The notes beneath the pieces were generated by a model. The model ran no database searches and was not told the DNA's origin. It saw only the letters and a list, made by a program, of their open reading frames with translations. Below, in pieces: positions 45,384 through 55,815 of a stretch of 64,000 bases of DNA (positions are counted from its first letter, which is position 1; every line of letters starts with the position of its first letter). The stretch covers positions 124,001-188,000 of the forward strand of contig FMBT01000304.1 in the NCBI GenBank assembly GCA_900095095.1, in the 5' to 3' direction. Source of the stretch: Fragilariopsis cylindrus CCMP1102. Its lineage: Eukaryota; Bacillariophyta; Bacillariophyceae; Bacillariales; Bacillariaceae. The translations under genes and the position numbers were made by a program.

Positions 45384-47012
45384 GATGGCTGTATTCTTTT
45401 GTTATTGCTTTCTTGTCTTGTTGATTCTTGATTGTAAGATGAGGAAACATTTAAGTTGTGTGCTTTTCGGTGATGCTGTACACAGCAGAGTATCGTGTAC
45501 GGTAATGGAAAGCATAAACTTCTTGTGTGAGATCTTAAATTATTAACTTCGATGTATCTCAAGCGCACCTCTCTAGAATGAGTGGTCGTGAGAGCCTATA
45601 CAAGATATGGGTGTCACCAACTCAGACAGAAGGCATAGCCTAACCATTGGATGGTGTGCATTTATTCTAGCTATCATAACTTTAAGATTTACGATTCACC
45701 AATTACCAGTTTGTATTTTGTAGATTATTAGCAGAATTCTGCATACAATAGTAATAATCTCGAGCGATGCATGAATTCTGCATACAATAGTAAAAATCTG
45801 CTAAATTTGAAACATTTAAATGATAAATGAGAACAAACAAACAAACGGCAGCAAATTTTATCAACTGAGCGAATACCGTAAGCGAGTCAGTCCCGTCTGA
45901 CTACTGTACCTATGTATAAGTACAGTATTTCGAAAAAGGTTCAATAAGGCAAGAATAATTTCAACTCCATTACCGTATCTGATGACTATGATTCCTGATA
46001 CAATTCCGCCATCGAACATCTATGAAATAAATGTGTTCTCTTCAAATTCAGGCATTTGTTCGACTTCATTCACCTGACGATGTACAGTACAGTGCTCTTC
46101 AAGAACTTTTACTTCTAAAAAAATTGACGCTTCTCATCATTCGAACTGAGAGTTCGTGAGTGCTGTCGTGAGGTTGTTCTCTATTCTCTAAATAGCTTTA
46201 TGTTGGTACAGTAATAATATAACAGCGGGGCCACGCGTGTAACTGTGAGGGAAGAATGAGACACCTACCTTGCCTTCTCTACTAATCATCCTTTAAGATG
46301 CTCCGATCAGCTTATAATATTACAGTAGTTACAATTACATATAGTACAGACCCATCATAAGCTACTAGTATTAGTAGCATACCGTACGTTGTACTAGCTA
46401 TATAGCTAGCTATCCACAATAATTTATTTCTTCCAACAGGTAGTAGAATAACGTTATTAGCGAAAATTAAAATCGATTCGATTCGAATCCGAATCGGAAT
46501 CATCAGCATACTGATTACTATATTATTTGAATGTCATTAAAAACGTAATAATCGTCTGTAGTAGCGCATGTCTATCAACATTGCTTTTATTACAGTAGCC
46601 TGTATCTTTGCTTTGTTTTGTTCTGTTTTGTTGTTTTGCTACCATCACAAAACGGTTCTCGCCCGCCCATCGAAACGATCGTAATGGTAATGATTCGATT
46701 CGATTCGATTCACAATCAATACTAGTAATCTTGTTATATAGTATTGTATTTATGATGATAACATCTGCCATCGTTATTGTTGTTGACATGAATCAGTAGA
46801 CAAGACAAGACGACTATTTCTACTAGTCTAGTATGCAGCATTTTTTTGTGAAAAGTGAGATGTAAGCTGTACTACACGTCGTCATCGTCGTCCTCTCCTT
46901 CACCATGCTCATCGTCATCGTCATTGTCATTGTCATTGTCATCGTGATCATCCTCCAAGCTACTAGTGTATTCTGTAGCATTACATACTAGCTAGTATGA
47001 TTATATTTTGAA
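45384..47012. other. Intergenic, upstream of the membrane-protein gene
   Basis: Contains a direct repeat of GAATTCTGCATACAATAGTA (about 45734 and 45774), an AAACAAACAAAC tract, GATTCGATTCGAATCCGAAT (46473-46492) and an acidic-codon run on the minus strand (46870-46960). No gene is supported. Confidence 0.45.
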
Positions 47013-47283
47013 TTATTTTGCAGTTGCATCCATTATTAGTTCCTCTAATCCACATAACATATACCCCATAATTGGTTGACATCGATTCAAACAGGAATCA
47101 TAGATTGTACCATTATCATATTTCGTAGTGGACATACCACCGGTGGTACCAATAAATATTTCAGCGATACCAATTGGTAGTAATGTGGTATTTGTATTAG
47201 TATTAGTATGATGTATGGCATTTAATAATTTTGGTGCAGCACAATCACCAACACCACCTGGTAATAATGCTTGTTGTTGTACT

Positions 47284-47318
<35 letters not shown>

Positions 47319-48845
47319 TTGTTGTTCTTTTAGTAGTATAGGTGGCATACGATGATGATGTCTTCTAATACTACTATTAGTTGTTGTTGCTGTTGCTGTT
47401 GCTGTTGCTGACGACGATTCTTGTTCTACTTCTTCTACTGATGTTGATGATGATTTTGCATCTACTAATTCTTCTTGTATTTGTGTTTGTTCTTGTTTTT
47501 GATTTTGATCATCATCGTCATCAATAATCACATATTGCTGCTGTTGCTGTTGTTGTGATTGCTGTTGCTGTTGTTGTTGTTTCCATAATTGTCGACGTTG
47601 ACTTTTACGATTATTATTTTTAGTACGACGATCTAAACGTTGTTGTTTTTTATTTACAACATTATTATTATTTGTATTACTAGAATTACTAGGATACTTA
47701 TAATAGACAGTAGGAATTGATTTTGGTGATGATGATTCATCCTCCTTTCGAAAATTATAAATAAGTTGTGCATTTTGTAAAGACCGTAATCCTTTGGTAG
47801 CATATTGTTTCCGTTGAAATTGTAATGTTGAAATTAAACTGGATGATGATGAATTTGAGTTATTATTATTATTATTATCCGATTCAATCTGTTTTTCAAT
47901 TTGATTTGTTAAATTTGTTACATATTGTCCATTTTCTATAAATTCCGAGACATTTTCTGGTATCACTATTGGTGGAACAAATCCAGTTTGACTCCATTTA
48001 GTACCTAATTTACCAGCATATCCCGCTAAATAAATAATTTCATTATTACTATTGTTACTTTCATTATTTGTATCTATACTTATACATTCCAATACACCAA
48101 TCATTTTACCTCGTTTCGATAAGGATGTAAATAATTTATTATTCGTATTCGTAGTAGTAGTATTCGTATTAGTAGTTGTTGATGAGTTTGTTGACGATGC
48201 GTTTGTGGTGGTGGTTGTCGTCGAGTTTAATCTTAAGGAAGAAGATAGTTCTATCTTCTTGTTGTTTTTTTCACGAGTAGAAGAGTGTTGTTGTTCATTG
48301 ACATCAGTGACAGCATTGTTGACAGCATCATTAACAGCATCATTCTCATTCTCATTCTCATCATCATCATCATCAATCCACCAACGATCGGGAAGACAAA
48401 TATCATTATTATCAGTGTTATTTTGATTATTATTTGCATGAGATAAAATTTGATGTCGTAATAATGTCACAGCTTTTATTGCACCCGGTGTGGTGGGTAA
48501 TGTATGAATTGTTTGACATCTTTTACAATATCCACTACAGGCCATCATTGACAAACAGGAACTTGAACTTGGCAAATATGAACTTGACAAACTTGAACCA
48601 ACACGACCCTGCGTTAGTCTGATTTGACTACTAGTTATTTGTGGCGTTGTTCTTATGTGACTAGTTATGTGTTGCATTCTTATTTGCGTTCTTTTTCTGT
48701 TTACTATTATTTTTGATGGTACTGGTACTGGGGCAACTACAATAAATGAATTCACTTCAACTACTAGTACGGCATTAACAACAACAATAATAATGCTAAT
48801 AATAATAACAACAATTGTTCTCATCATTATTTTTGGAATTATCAT
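47013..48845 (-). CDS. Plastid-leader protein with stand-alone RluA-associated accessory domain
   Basis: A 610-residue single-exon protein from the first ATG (48845). The leader has a signal-peptide core (IVVIIISIIIVVVNAVLVVE) followed by VNSFIVVAP, where F after S resembles the AF/SF cleavage motif of diatom plastid precursors, and then a Ser/Arg/Thr-rich transit-like stretch. The mature part has CSGYCKRCQTIHTLP, IIYLAGYAGKLGT and FVPPIVIPE. The C-terminal block is GGVGDCAAPKLLNAIHH, PIGIAEIFIGT, and YDSCLNRCQPIMGYMLCGLE. This pattern matches the accessory region preceding the catalytic domain in some bacterial RluA-type rRNA pseudouridine synthases (GxGDC/E-CAPKLL, AEFxxG, C..KC.PILG.ML.G), as recalled, but no pseudouridine synthase domain follows here. 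Gln, Asn and Thr runs are insertions. RNA-related plastid role is inference. Confidence 0.6.
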
Positions 48846-49412
48846 TGTACCGGTAGTACTCACTAATGATGATGATGATGATGATGATAAGTGGGCAATA
48901 TTACTATTACTATTATTATTGATCCTCCTCCTCCTCTTTCCTCCTCGTCGTCATTATCGTCCTTTACTATCGTTTACTATATCGTTATTGCTTTTATTCG
49001 TCGGCGTCTACAATAGAGCTACGGGTAGAGCAAGCATGCATGATCGATTGTATGATGGTATGTAGGATATGATTGTATAATATAATATGTTTGTGATTTT
49101 GAAATTCGATTTGTTTTGTTTTTAATTTGAAAAATCACGCCTATAAAAGAAAAATGAAACGAGACAAGAAAGCAAGAGATGGATGGCGTGTTACTGTACG
49201 ACTACTGTACAGGAGTGGATTGATTCCCGAATTCAAATAAATCCTACGTACTGTACTGTACACGCACAGAAGGAATCCTACACTACACGCACAGAATAAA
49301 ATATAGACAAAAAAGTAGAAGAATAGGTGCTACTTATGTTAGCTTTATTTCTATAGGGAATCTTACTTTCCCGAAACATCTTTACTACTAGTTTAGCTCA
49401 TACTCTACTGTT
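48846..49412. other. Intergenic, upstream of the plastid-leader gene
   Basis: Contains a GATGATGATG run (48867-48888), CTCCTCCTCCTC, and TACGTACTGTACTGTACACG (49244-49263). An overlapping plus-strand frame from 48667 to 49065 is antisense to the leader and not supported. Confidence 0.5.
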
Positions 49413-49790
49413 TGATTTTTAATCCTCCTCTCTTATATGCACCTCTTCCTGTCATTTCGACATTTGCCTGCCACCCATACACATCCTCATAGAATTTTCC
49501 CCAAATGACCAAAACTTTGCATCTCTATTGAGCATGATGTATATATATATATATATATATTGTCTGATTAGTTTGTATCAAATAGATTGATATTCATGGG
49601 AGGTTTAATTCATTACATACCAATTTTCATGATGATGGGATAATGTTCAAATGCAGTTCCTTCTTAATAATTACAAAATAATTTTCCTTGTTGCATGGTA
49701 TTGTGCACATGGTCAAACTATTCACAAAAAATGCCTCATCTATTCACCTTTTCAATTGATCTTTAATCCTCCTCTCTTATGCACCTCTTC
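49413..49790. repeat. Dispersed non-coding repeat, left copy
   Basis: Shares in order with 55574-55815: TTAATCCTCCTCTCTTAT, GCACCTCTTCCTG, ACATCCTCATAGAATTTTCC, AGGTTT(A/G)ATTCA, AATTTTTCTTGTTGC-like and CACATGGTCA. About 70 bp including a (TA)10 run (49541-49560) is extra in this copy. A second partial start (TTTTCAATTGATCTTTAATC at 49748) lies in tandem. Confidence 0.65.
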
Positions 49791-50220
49791 CTGGTGGCCA
49801 CCAACTTGGCAAGGATCCAGGAATTCAACCGGGTTTTTCAAATATGACACAAACTCCCAACATTTCACCTGGAATTCAGTCACTAGGTATGCAGCGTTTT
49901 TCACCTGTTTTGTAAGGTATTTTTAACTGAAAAGTGACGGGGTTACCCGAAGATAAAACACTCTTCACAAATTCAACAGAATAGAAATATGAGAGTTGGA
50001 ATAACAGTGAGAAAAATAGGAAAGAATCAATTTCTTTGTTCCATGGTGAAAAGTTGGAATATCCACGGGAGACATTTTTTGATAAGAGTTGTCCACGGTC
50101 AATTATCCACGGTCAAGATACAGGAATGGATTCGGAGTATGTGTCTGGAAGTGCGAATGAATCAAAAAAATACGATTGAGTCAAAAAACAGTCTTAGATG
50201 AGAACAGCCGATCAAAGTAA

Positions 50221-50881
50221 TTATAGGAAATGACGGCGGTAGTGACCCATGATTTTTCTTGCATGACGGGAGTGTAGGACCCATCCCAACGGCTTAGTAA
50301 GATTGTCACTTGGATTCAGGATACAAGGAATATGAATGAAAGGGATGTCTTTGCGTTGTTTCCAATCTTTAATGCAGAAGAATGGACCATCAATATGATG
50401 GGTTCGGTTGGTAGGGTGAAGAGCATTGATGATCTTAATACACGCCTTGTTGTCTTCGTAGATGACTGTAGGCTGTAGGAGCATGTGGGGGATATTTGAG
50501 ATCAGTAAGGATGGATCAAAGGAACAGGACTACTTTAGCAGTCAAGACAGCGGCAAGTGTCGTAACTTTTTGTATCTTGGATTGGAATACAACGGTACCG
50601 CCAGCAAGGCAAATATCAAATCCTGTCGTAGAACGACGTTTACGGGGATCATGTCCATAAGCGGCATCTGTATATGCGGTAAGTTCTGTTGGATCGTAGG
50701 CAGGAAAGCTGGGAAAATTGTCTGGAAGAGGAGGTGGTTCATCCGTAAAATTGCCAGGGTCAAGTTCTTTATGAAATTTTGATTCAATGCAAGCCAATTG
50801 TAGGCTACCTAAAACATTGAGGCAGCCTGCATCAAAATGTTTTGAGTCGTGCATATTTAAAAAAAAAAAATTACGAAGCAC
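50221..50881 (-). pseudogene. Copia-type retrotransposon remnant: end of RT and RNase H
   Basis: Two frames in sequence. The upstream part (50881-50516) holds DSKHFDAGCLNVLGSL, AYDPTELTAYTDAAYGHDPR and RRSTTGFDICLAGGTVVFQS, the Copia RT to RNase H junction with the first RNase H Asp (TDAA). It then stops at TGA (50516-50518), and the segment where the catalytic Glu should lie looks deleted. After a frame change, 50484-50221 gives IYEDNKACIKIINALHPTNR, the IDGPFF segment and DNLTKPLGWVL, the usual end of Copia pol. Broken and inactive; it fits the diatom CoDi type. Confidence 0.8.
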
Positions 50882-51519
50882 GTTTTGACAGTCTCAGTTA
50901 CGAGGCCTTTTTCCAGTCAGGAAAATGTGAATCGATTGAGTCAGATTAAGACCTCGTATTGAAGAACAATAGGTTAAGATGTAAAAAAATTTAATACACG
51001 TCATAAAGCGCGCGACATAGCACACTACTTTACGTCTTAACTCAACTTGTACAACTTCACTACTGTACTCAGCAAAACACCACAGCAAGCAAGCGGGAAT
51101 CAAACAATCAATTAATGACATCCAATTTCGATGTTCTTCTTTCGCTTGGAAAACCGAATGACGAGGATTGGATAGTGAATGACACATCATGATGATGTTG
51201 TATGTTCAATAATGTGAGCACTTGAGATGAGCAAACAATAAGTCGAATCGGAATCATCGAATCGAAAATAATGATTCAGAAACGGGATGTCAAACGCTAG
51301 GCATGCATTCTTACAACCATTGCCGCGAGTTGAGATGAAGAAAATCAATCTGTTTCTCGTTATTACTCAATTGCATCAGACTGCTATTTCAAAAGAAAAA
51401 GCGTTACCGGGAAGAAATATTTTGAAGTTTCGTTTATATCGATCATAATTCGCATCGATCATAATCCTCAACACACAACCAAATAAATCAAAAATATATA
51501 TAAAGCCAGCAATATTATA
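50882..51519. other. Upstream flank of the mitochondrial-type gene
   Basis: No gene supported. AT-rich with AATATATATAAAG about 20-30 bases before the next ATG, which could be a TATA-like element. Confidence 0.45.
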
Positions 51520-52132
51520 ATGTTGAACGTTTCCGCAATCACCTTATTATCCTTGAGCAAACGAACCGCTCGGTACGTAGTTGAACGTTTTGTGGTGGCA
51601 TTTTTGTCTCTGCCTTCTTGTTTTTGTCGTACGATAAGTACTGGTACTCTCTCTATATATATACTCACCGTTATATGTAAATATTTTTTCTTATTTCTTA
51701 TATTTGTACAGTCGCTGCTTTCGTAGTAGCACCTACAACAACATAAACTTCATTGCTGCAGGTAGAAAACAGCAACCACAATCACAATTGATTGCGGTCG
51801 TTACTTGCCACACAAGAACTTTCGCTGCTACCAGTCAACCTGTTCATCCTTTCATCCAGAAAACAACAGCAGATGAACTATCATCTAGTACACGAAGACG
51901 ACGATATAATGAAAAAACGTGGTTTGCCGATTCGAGATATTATCCTCTCTTTTTCGTTATGGGCACCTCATTATTAGCAACTGCAGCACGTTTAATTTTT
52001 GGTTCGTTAAATGATGATGTGCAATCAGATCCAACGCGTCGTGGATCTGTTGTCCGATATCCTACTAAAAAAGAATTAGATATCATATTGTCTCAGAGGG
52101 ACGCAGCGGAAATAATACCGGACAGAGAATAA
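51520..52132 (+). CDS. Small mitochondrial-type membrane protein, NDUFA4/B12D-like (two exons)
   Basis: Exon 1 (51520-51572) encodes MLNVSAITLLSLSKRTA plus two bases, ends at GTACGT, and joins exon 2 (51712-52132) after TGTACAG across 139 nt, restoring Arg. The product is 157 residues. The N-terminus (Leu, Ser, Arg, no acids) is a typical mitochondrial presequence, extended by a Gln/Thr/Ser-rich region. A single helix in RYYPLFFVMGTSLLATAARL, followed by NDDVQSDPTRRGSVVRYP, resembles the NDUFA4/B12D fold: a short helix starting with a PLF motif, then a polar tail. Members accompany respiratory complexes I or IV. The similarity is short, so the name is provisional. The gene is intact although flanked by retrotransposon debris. 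Confidence 0.6.
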
Positions 52133-52962
52133 GAGGAAGTGGTAGATACAGAGAACAAACAATAAATACAGGAAAAGAGGAGCAATAAATGAATAAAGGA
52201 AACACCACAGAAAAATGGAGGAGAAAAGTGAATACCCAAAATACGTACGGTTTATTGCTGCACTCTAGATAGCTACGATAGTAATAGACAGAGAAGTTGC
52301 AACTGATATAATGTAATTCTAATTGTTACTTTTGATAGTGTTGGATCATACATTCCATGTCTTGCAAAATGTCTTCGTCGTATCTGCATTTTGGGAAGAA
52401 GAATATCCTTTTCATCTGTGTTATCATACAGTACGTTCCAAGTCTTAGCTCGTCAACCACTCAAAAAACAACGCTGTATAGGCGATCGTGTTCTGGGTCC
52501 GTTCTTCCGTACACTGTCTACTTACTTACTGCTCCGCTGTATAGATCATACCATCATATATTACTAGATACTCTGCTGGGTAAGATGGTGAAGCTCCAGG
52601 TGGATCGGGCAACGGTTGGACTGTTCATGTTCCTTCGTTGCCTGGCATCTGGAGCCTTGCACGATAGAATCAACATTACATTATATTCACGGGTAAACGT
52701 CTAAGACTGGTCAGCACCTGCATTGTTGTACATGTGGAAAGTACCGGAACGCACTATTTCTAGCTATGTGACCTACTCAAGATTCCTATGGATACTACGT
52801 GATATACATAGGAGGGTTGGCAGTTTAACAAAGCTGCTAGAGATAGATATAGTGATTACTGTGGGAATGCATTTTCAGATCGGATTTTGGGGGAACCCGA
52901 ATTGCATGTTTACAGGAAGCGCGTTGCTCCTGCACCCGCCACTAGATTGGGTTGCGACTGCC
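52133..52962 (+). other. Broken protein-like frames, no identified family
   Basis: Translating the plus strand in shifting frames gives protein-like pieces: VLQNVFVVSAFWEEEYPFHL with CYHTVRSKS, KQRCIGDRVLG, and RDRYSDYCGNAFSDRILGEP then ELHVYRKRV. Stops and frame changes interrupt them, so this looks like a decayed mobile-element protein or former host gene. I cannot name the family. Confidence 0.3.
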
Positions 52963-53332
52963 TTACGAGTCGATATTCAACTCTTTAAGTGCGTCCATCA
53001 TCATTTTATCCGGCGACCCCTCACAAAGATAACTATCAGGTAACTGATTCATAAGTGCGTTTTCTTCTCGCGCATTTTCCGCATCAACGTCTTTATCATC
53101 TCCAGCACCATAAGTAGGATCAGTAATGTCCTTTCCATTACCATAATTAGTTTCTTCGTCGCTCGTCAAATTCCTGCCAAGCGCGTGCTTTAATTTTGAG
53201 TATGCTTCTTTTCGATGAGAGCGCGTCATCACTTCAACCCTTAAATAATTGATCAGCCATTTTCCTGTCTTTACCCGCGATTCTTCCTTTCAACACATTA
53301 TCAAGAAAAGCTAATCTAGTTCCGAAATTCGT
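52963..53332 (-). pseudogene. Region downstream of the Copia protease, broken
   Basis: After the TAA that ends the gag-protease frame, the same frame continues open for about 32 codons (GTRLAFLDNVLKGRIAGKDR) before another stop. A different frame then gives an 89-residue piece (MMTRSHRKEAYSKLKHALGR, later ENALMNQLPDSYLCEG). It is on the same strand and may be part of the decayed pol polyprotein, but no integrase motif is visible. Confidence 0.35.
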
Positions 53333-54632
53333 TTATTGTTCATCTTGAAGTGGGATACCATCACAAATCGAATTTGGTATAGCCCAATCACTCTCACTTA
53401 GAGGCTCAATCGGTACCTTCAAATCTCCATTCTCAGGAATATCATCTGTGACTGTAAACTGTGGGAACGTTAAATGCATTTTTTCCTCACCTAGAAAGAA
53501 AGTATTTCCTTTCCCGTTTGAACCATGCCTTGTGCATGAAAAGAGATCAACATCTAAATCAGGAACATGAAGATTGTCAACAAGGCGTACGACATGGCCA
53601 TTGATCTTCACACGAGAATTACTGTATCCAAGAACAGGGATCTCTGAATGATCACCCATCAATACGAAAACATTATCACAGAGTACAAAGTCACCCTCAA
53701 AATCCATACAATTTTGGCGTATGTGTGAGGTTGCTCCACTATCAGGAATGATATGATCGAAGTTGAAAATATTGGTAGCTTTGCGTGCCACACCCATGTT
53801 GACTTTCACATTATGACAACCACATCGAGCGGCACTAATACACTTACGAACGGTACCATCAGTGGTTACACGATCTAACGGACTAAGCATATTACTAACA
53901 ACAGTTTGAAAGTAATCTAATGAACCGCTTGTATTAACATTCTTAACTGCCGAAGCAGCATCTACACTAGTAGAGACGTCAGAGAATCCAAATTGATCCT
54001 CTTTGGACTGTGCGAAACGACTCAATCCTCCTGTGACGTGATGACCTGATCCAGCCGTCTTCGATTGGTCAACAGGGTTCTTCTTAATGGATTCATCCTT
54101 GTCCTTATCAGTAACTGCATCCTCACCACTAGCACCCACGACAGTGCCAGCTGTTTCTACTTCTTCACGAGCTTTCTTCTTCTTCACTTGACGTTCATTA
54201 TATCCTTTGGTTTCGGCAGCAGTATAATACCCAGAACTGTCGCTCTTCTTCACAAGACCTGCACTCGCACCCGTTACAGTATCTTTATCATCTTCTAATT
54301 TTACCTTGGAAGCCTGTTCCTTCTTCTTAGTATAATCAGCAAGTCGTTGATCGGCTTCCTTTTTATATTTGACATTCAAACCCATGGACTTGATGAATGG
54401 ACAATATGAGATGTGGTGACTCTTAGCATGACCTTTTGGTAGTCGACACAATGGACAATTAGTGGTCTTCATTACAGCGTCCGCTTCTTCTTGGGTTGAA
54501 CAGCTACTGATCTTATCAAATGTACCACCATACATACCGCTGGCAGCTCGAGCTTCACCCACTTGATGCGCCGAGAGATTAGTCACCTTACCCAAAAAGG
54601 AATTATCTTCCCACTTACGATAAAAAATGGAC
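53333..54632 (-). pseudogene. Copia-type gag-protease remnant
   Basis: An open frame of about 430 codons lacking an ATG near its start (open from a TAG near 54633). It has a Cys/His segment, CPLCRLPKGHAKSHHISYCP, in the nucleocapsid position. A Lys/Thr/Ser-rich linker follows, then a Copia aspartic protease with the active-site motif DSGATSH and downstream LVDNLHVPDLDVDLFS. It ends at TAA 53333 before any integrase sequence. It is on the same strand and in the right order relative to the RNase H remnant at 50.2-50.9 kb, but 2.4 kb with a host-type gene lies between. No coding for envelope. Confidence 0.8.
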
Positions 54633-55062
54633 TATGCCACTTAAAACAACGATGTCTATGATGTCCTCCCTTGTTGATCTCTCTTCTTCATTAAAAATTC
54701 CTTCCTCACAGCTATTTCCATTTTTGTTGTTGTTGTTGTTGTTGTTGTTGCTTTGATCAAATTTCATTTTTACAGTAACAAGTCCCTGTAATTGTATTCC
54801 TTCTTCATTATTGTTGTCTTCTTCTGATAAATTTCTCACAACAACATTCCCCATACTTACCACACTATCGTTATTCGAAGAAAAAGTGTTCTGTGTTGAT
54901 TCGATTACAACATGGATACCCTCCCACGACGAGACTACAGTATCTTCTACTACTAGATCATTATCCAGTAACATACTTGGTGCGACGGTTTGTGTAGTAG
55001 TATTAGTAGTAGTAGTAGTAGTAGCATTGCCTTTTCTTGTTGCCGTTGGTGCCGCGTAAAAA
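54614..55062 (-). CDS. Candidate orphan exon, function unknown
   Basis: An open stretch that starts after an AG near 55080 (RLNIAGIFYAAPTATRKGNA, then a Thr run) and continues MLLDNDLVVEDTVVSSWEGI with an Asn run to VVLSGIVHFLS. The frame meets a good donor, GTAAGTGG, at about 54613. It reads like a disordered exon of a host gene whose neighbours have been lost or separated by the Copia insertion directly downstream. A chance frame is possible. No domain recognised. Confidence 0.25.
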
Positions 55063-55411
55063 ATACCAGCAATGTTAAGCCTCTACTTTCACTAGCTTTG
55101 CCTACTAGCAGAAACTTCTCCTTGTATATGCAATCAAATGATTCGTGCTATTAATCGTTGATCTAAATTGCAATGTTAAACTCCGACAAACAACCCAGCA
55201 AAAATAAATTCAGAAATATCATTGTTGCTATTGACGAGATGGTCTGTTTTGTTGGTAGAGCTATTATTTCTATTTTGGAACAAGGAAAGAGTGCTCTCTA
55301 AACAAACTGTAATAGTTCAATCAAATACAGAATACAAACGTAATTCCAAGAACAAGTCCCAAGAGTACACAGAGTTCCTTGCAGAATAGAAGTCTTTAAT
55401 CACAATCTTAT

Positions 55412-55500
55412 TTGGACAATCCTACTTTAACAGAAATTATGAACGGCCCTGACTCTACTGGCTTCATGGCAGCAATGGACACTAATAATTTGAATTTGAA
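55412..55500 (+). pseudogene. Copia reverse-transcriptase start fragment
   Basis: DNPTLTEIMNGPDSTGFMAA followed by MDTNNLNL matches the opening of Copia RT (P-T-L-x-E-x-x-x-G-P-D ... AM). The match ends after about 30 codons, just before the dispersed repeat. It runs opposite to the gag and RNase H pieces, so a second element is involved. Confidence 0.65.
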
Positions 55501-55573
55501 TTACAAGAACGGGATGTCAAATGTTTCCACTGCCATTTATTTCCCCACACTTAAGGATAATCTTGTTAGACCA

Positions 55574-55815
55574 TCCACCTTTTCAATTGATCTTTAATCC
55601 TCCTCTTTTATGCACCTCTTCCTGGCAATTCAAAATTGTTTGCCATCCATAATATACATCCTCATAGAATTTTCCCAAATGACAGTACAAATATCCATGT
55701 AGGTTTGATTCAATACATTCCCATTGTCATCATGACAATGAGATAATTTTCAATTCAATCCTTAGTAATTCCGAAGAATTTTTCTTGTTGCGAGCTTATC
55801 ACATATGGTCAAAAA
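55574..55815. repeat. Dispersed non-coding repeat, right copy
   Basis: Begins CACCTTTTCAATTGATCTTT and matches the copy at 49413-49790 in order over about 240 bp, in the same orientation. A 25-bp echo (CTCCTCTCTTATGCACCTCT) occurs at 61426. It could be one of a pair of long terminal repeats or an independent repeat. Confidence 0.65.

Noticed and set aside
46466-46500. GATTCGATTCGAATCCGAAT, looks like a tRNA T-loop
   Set aside because: It is a GATTC microsatellite; no acceptor stem, anticodon arm or D-arm could be paired around it.
47280-47335. CAG/CAA arrays here and at 16430, 28680, 29360 considered as CRISPR or satellite
   Set aside because: They are in-frame poly-Gln codons inside coding regions with no spacer structure.
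48667-49065. 132-residue plus-strand frame rich in Ile/Leu/Thr
   Set aside because: Antisense to the leader of the plastid-type gene; composition is the mirror of its hydrophobic and Ser/Thr codons.
50000-54700. One complete Copia element
   Set aside because: Integrase and most of reverse transcriptase are missing, frames are broken, and an unrelated gene lies inside.
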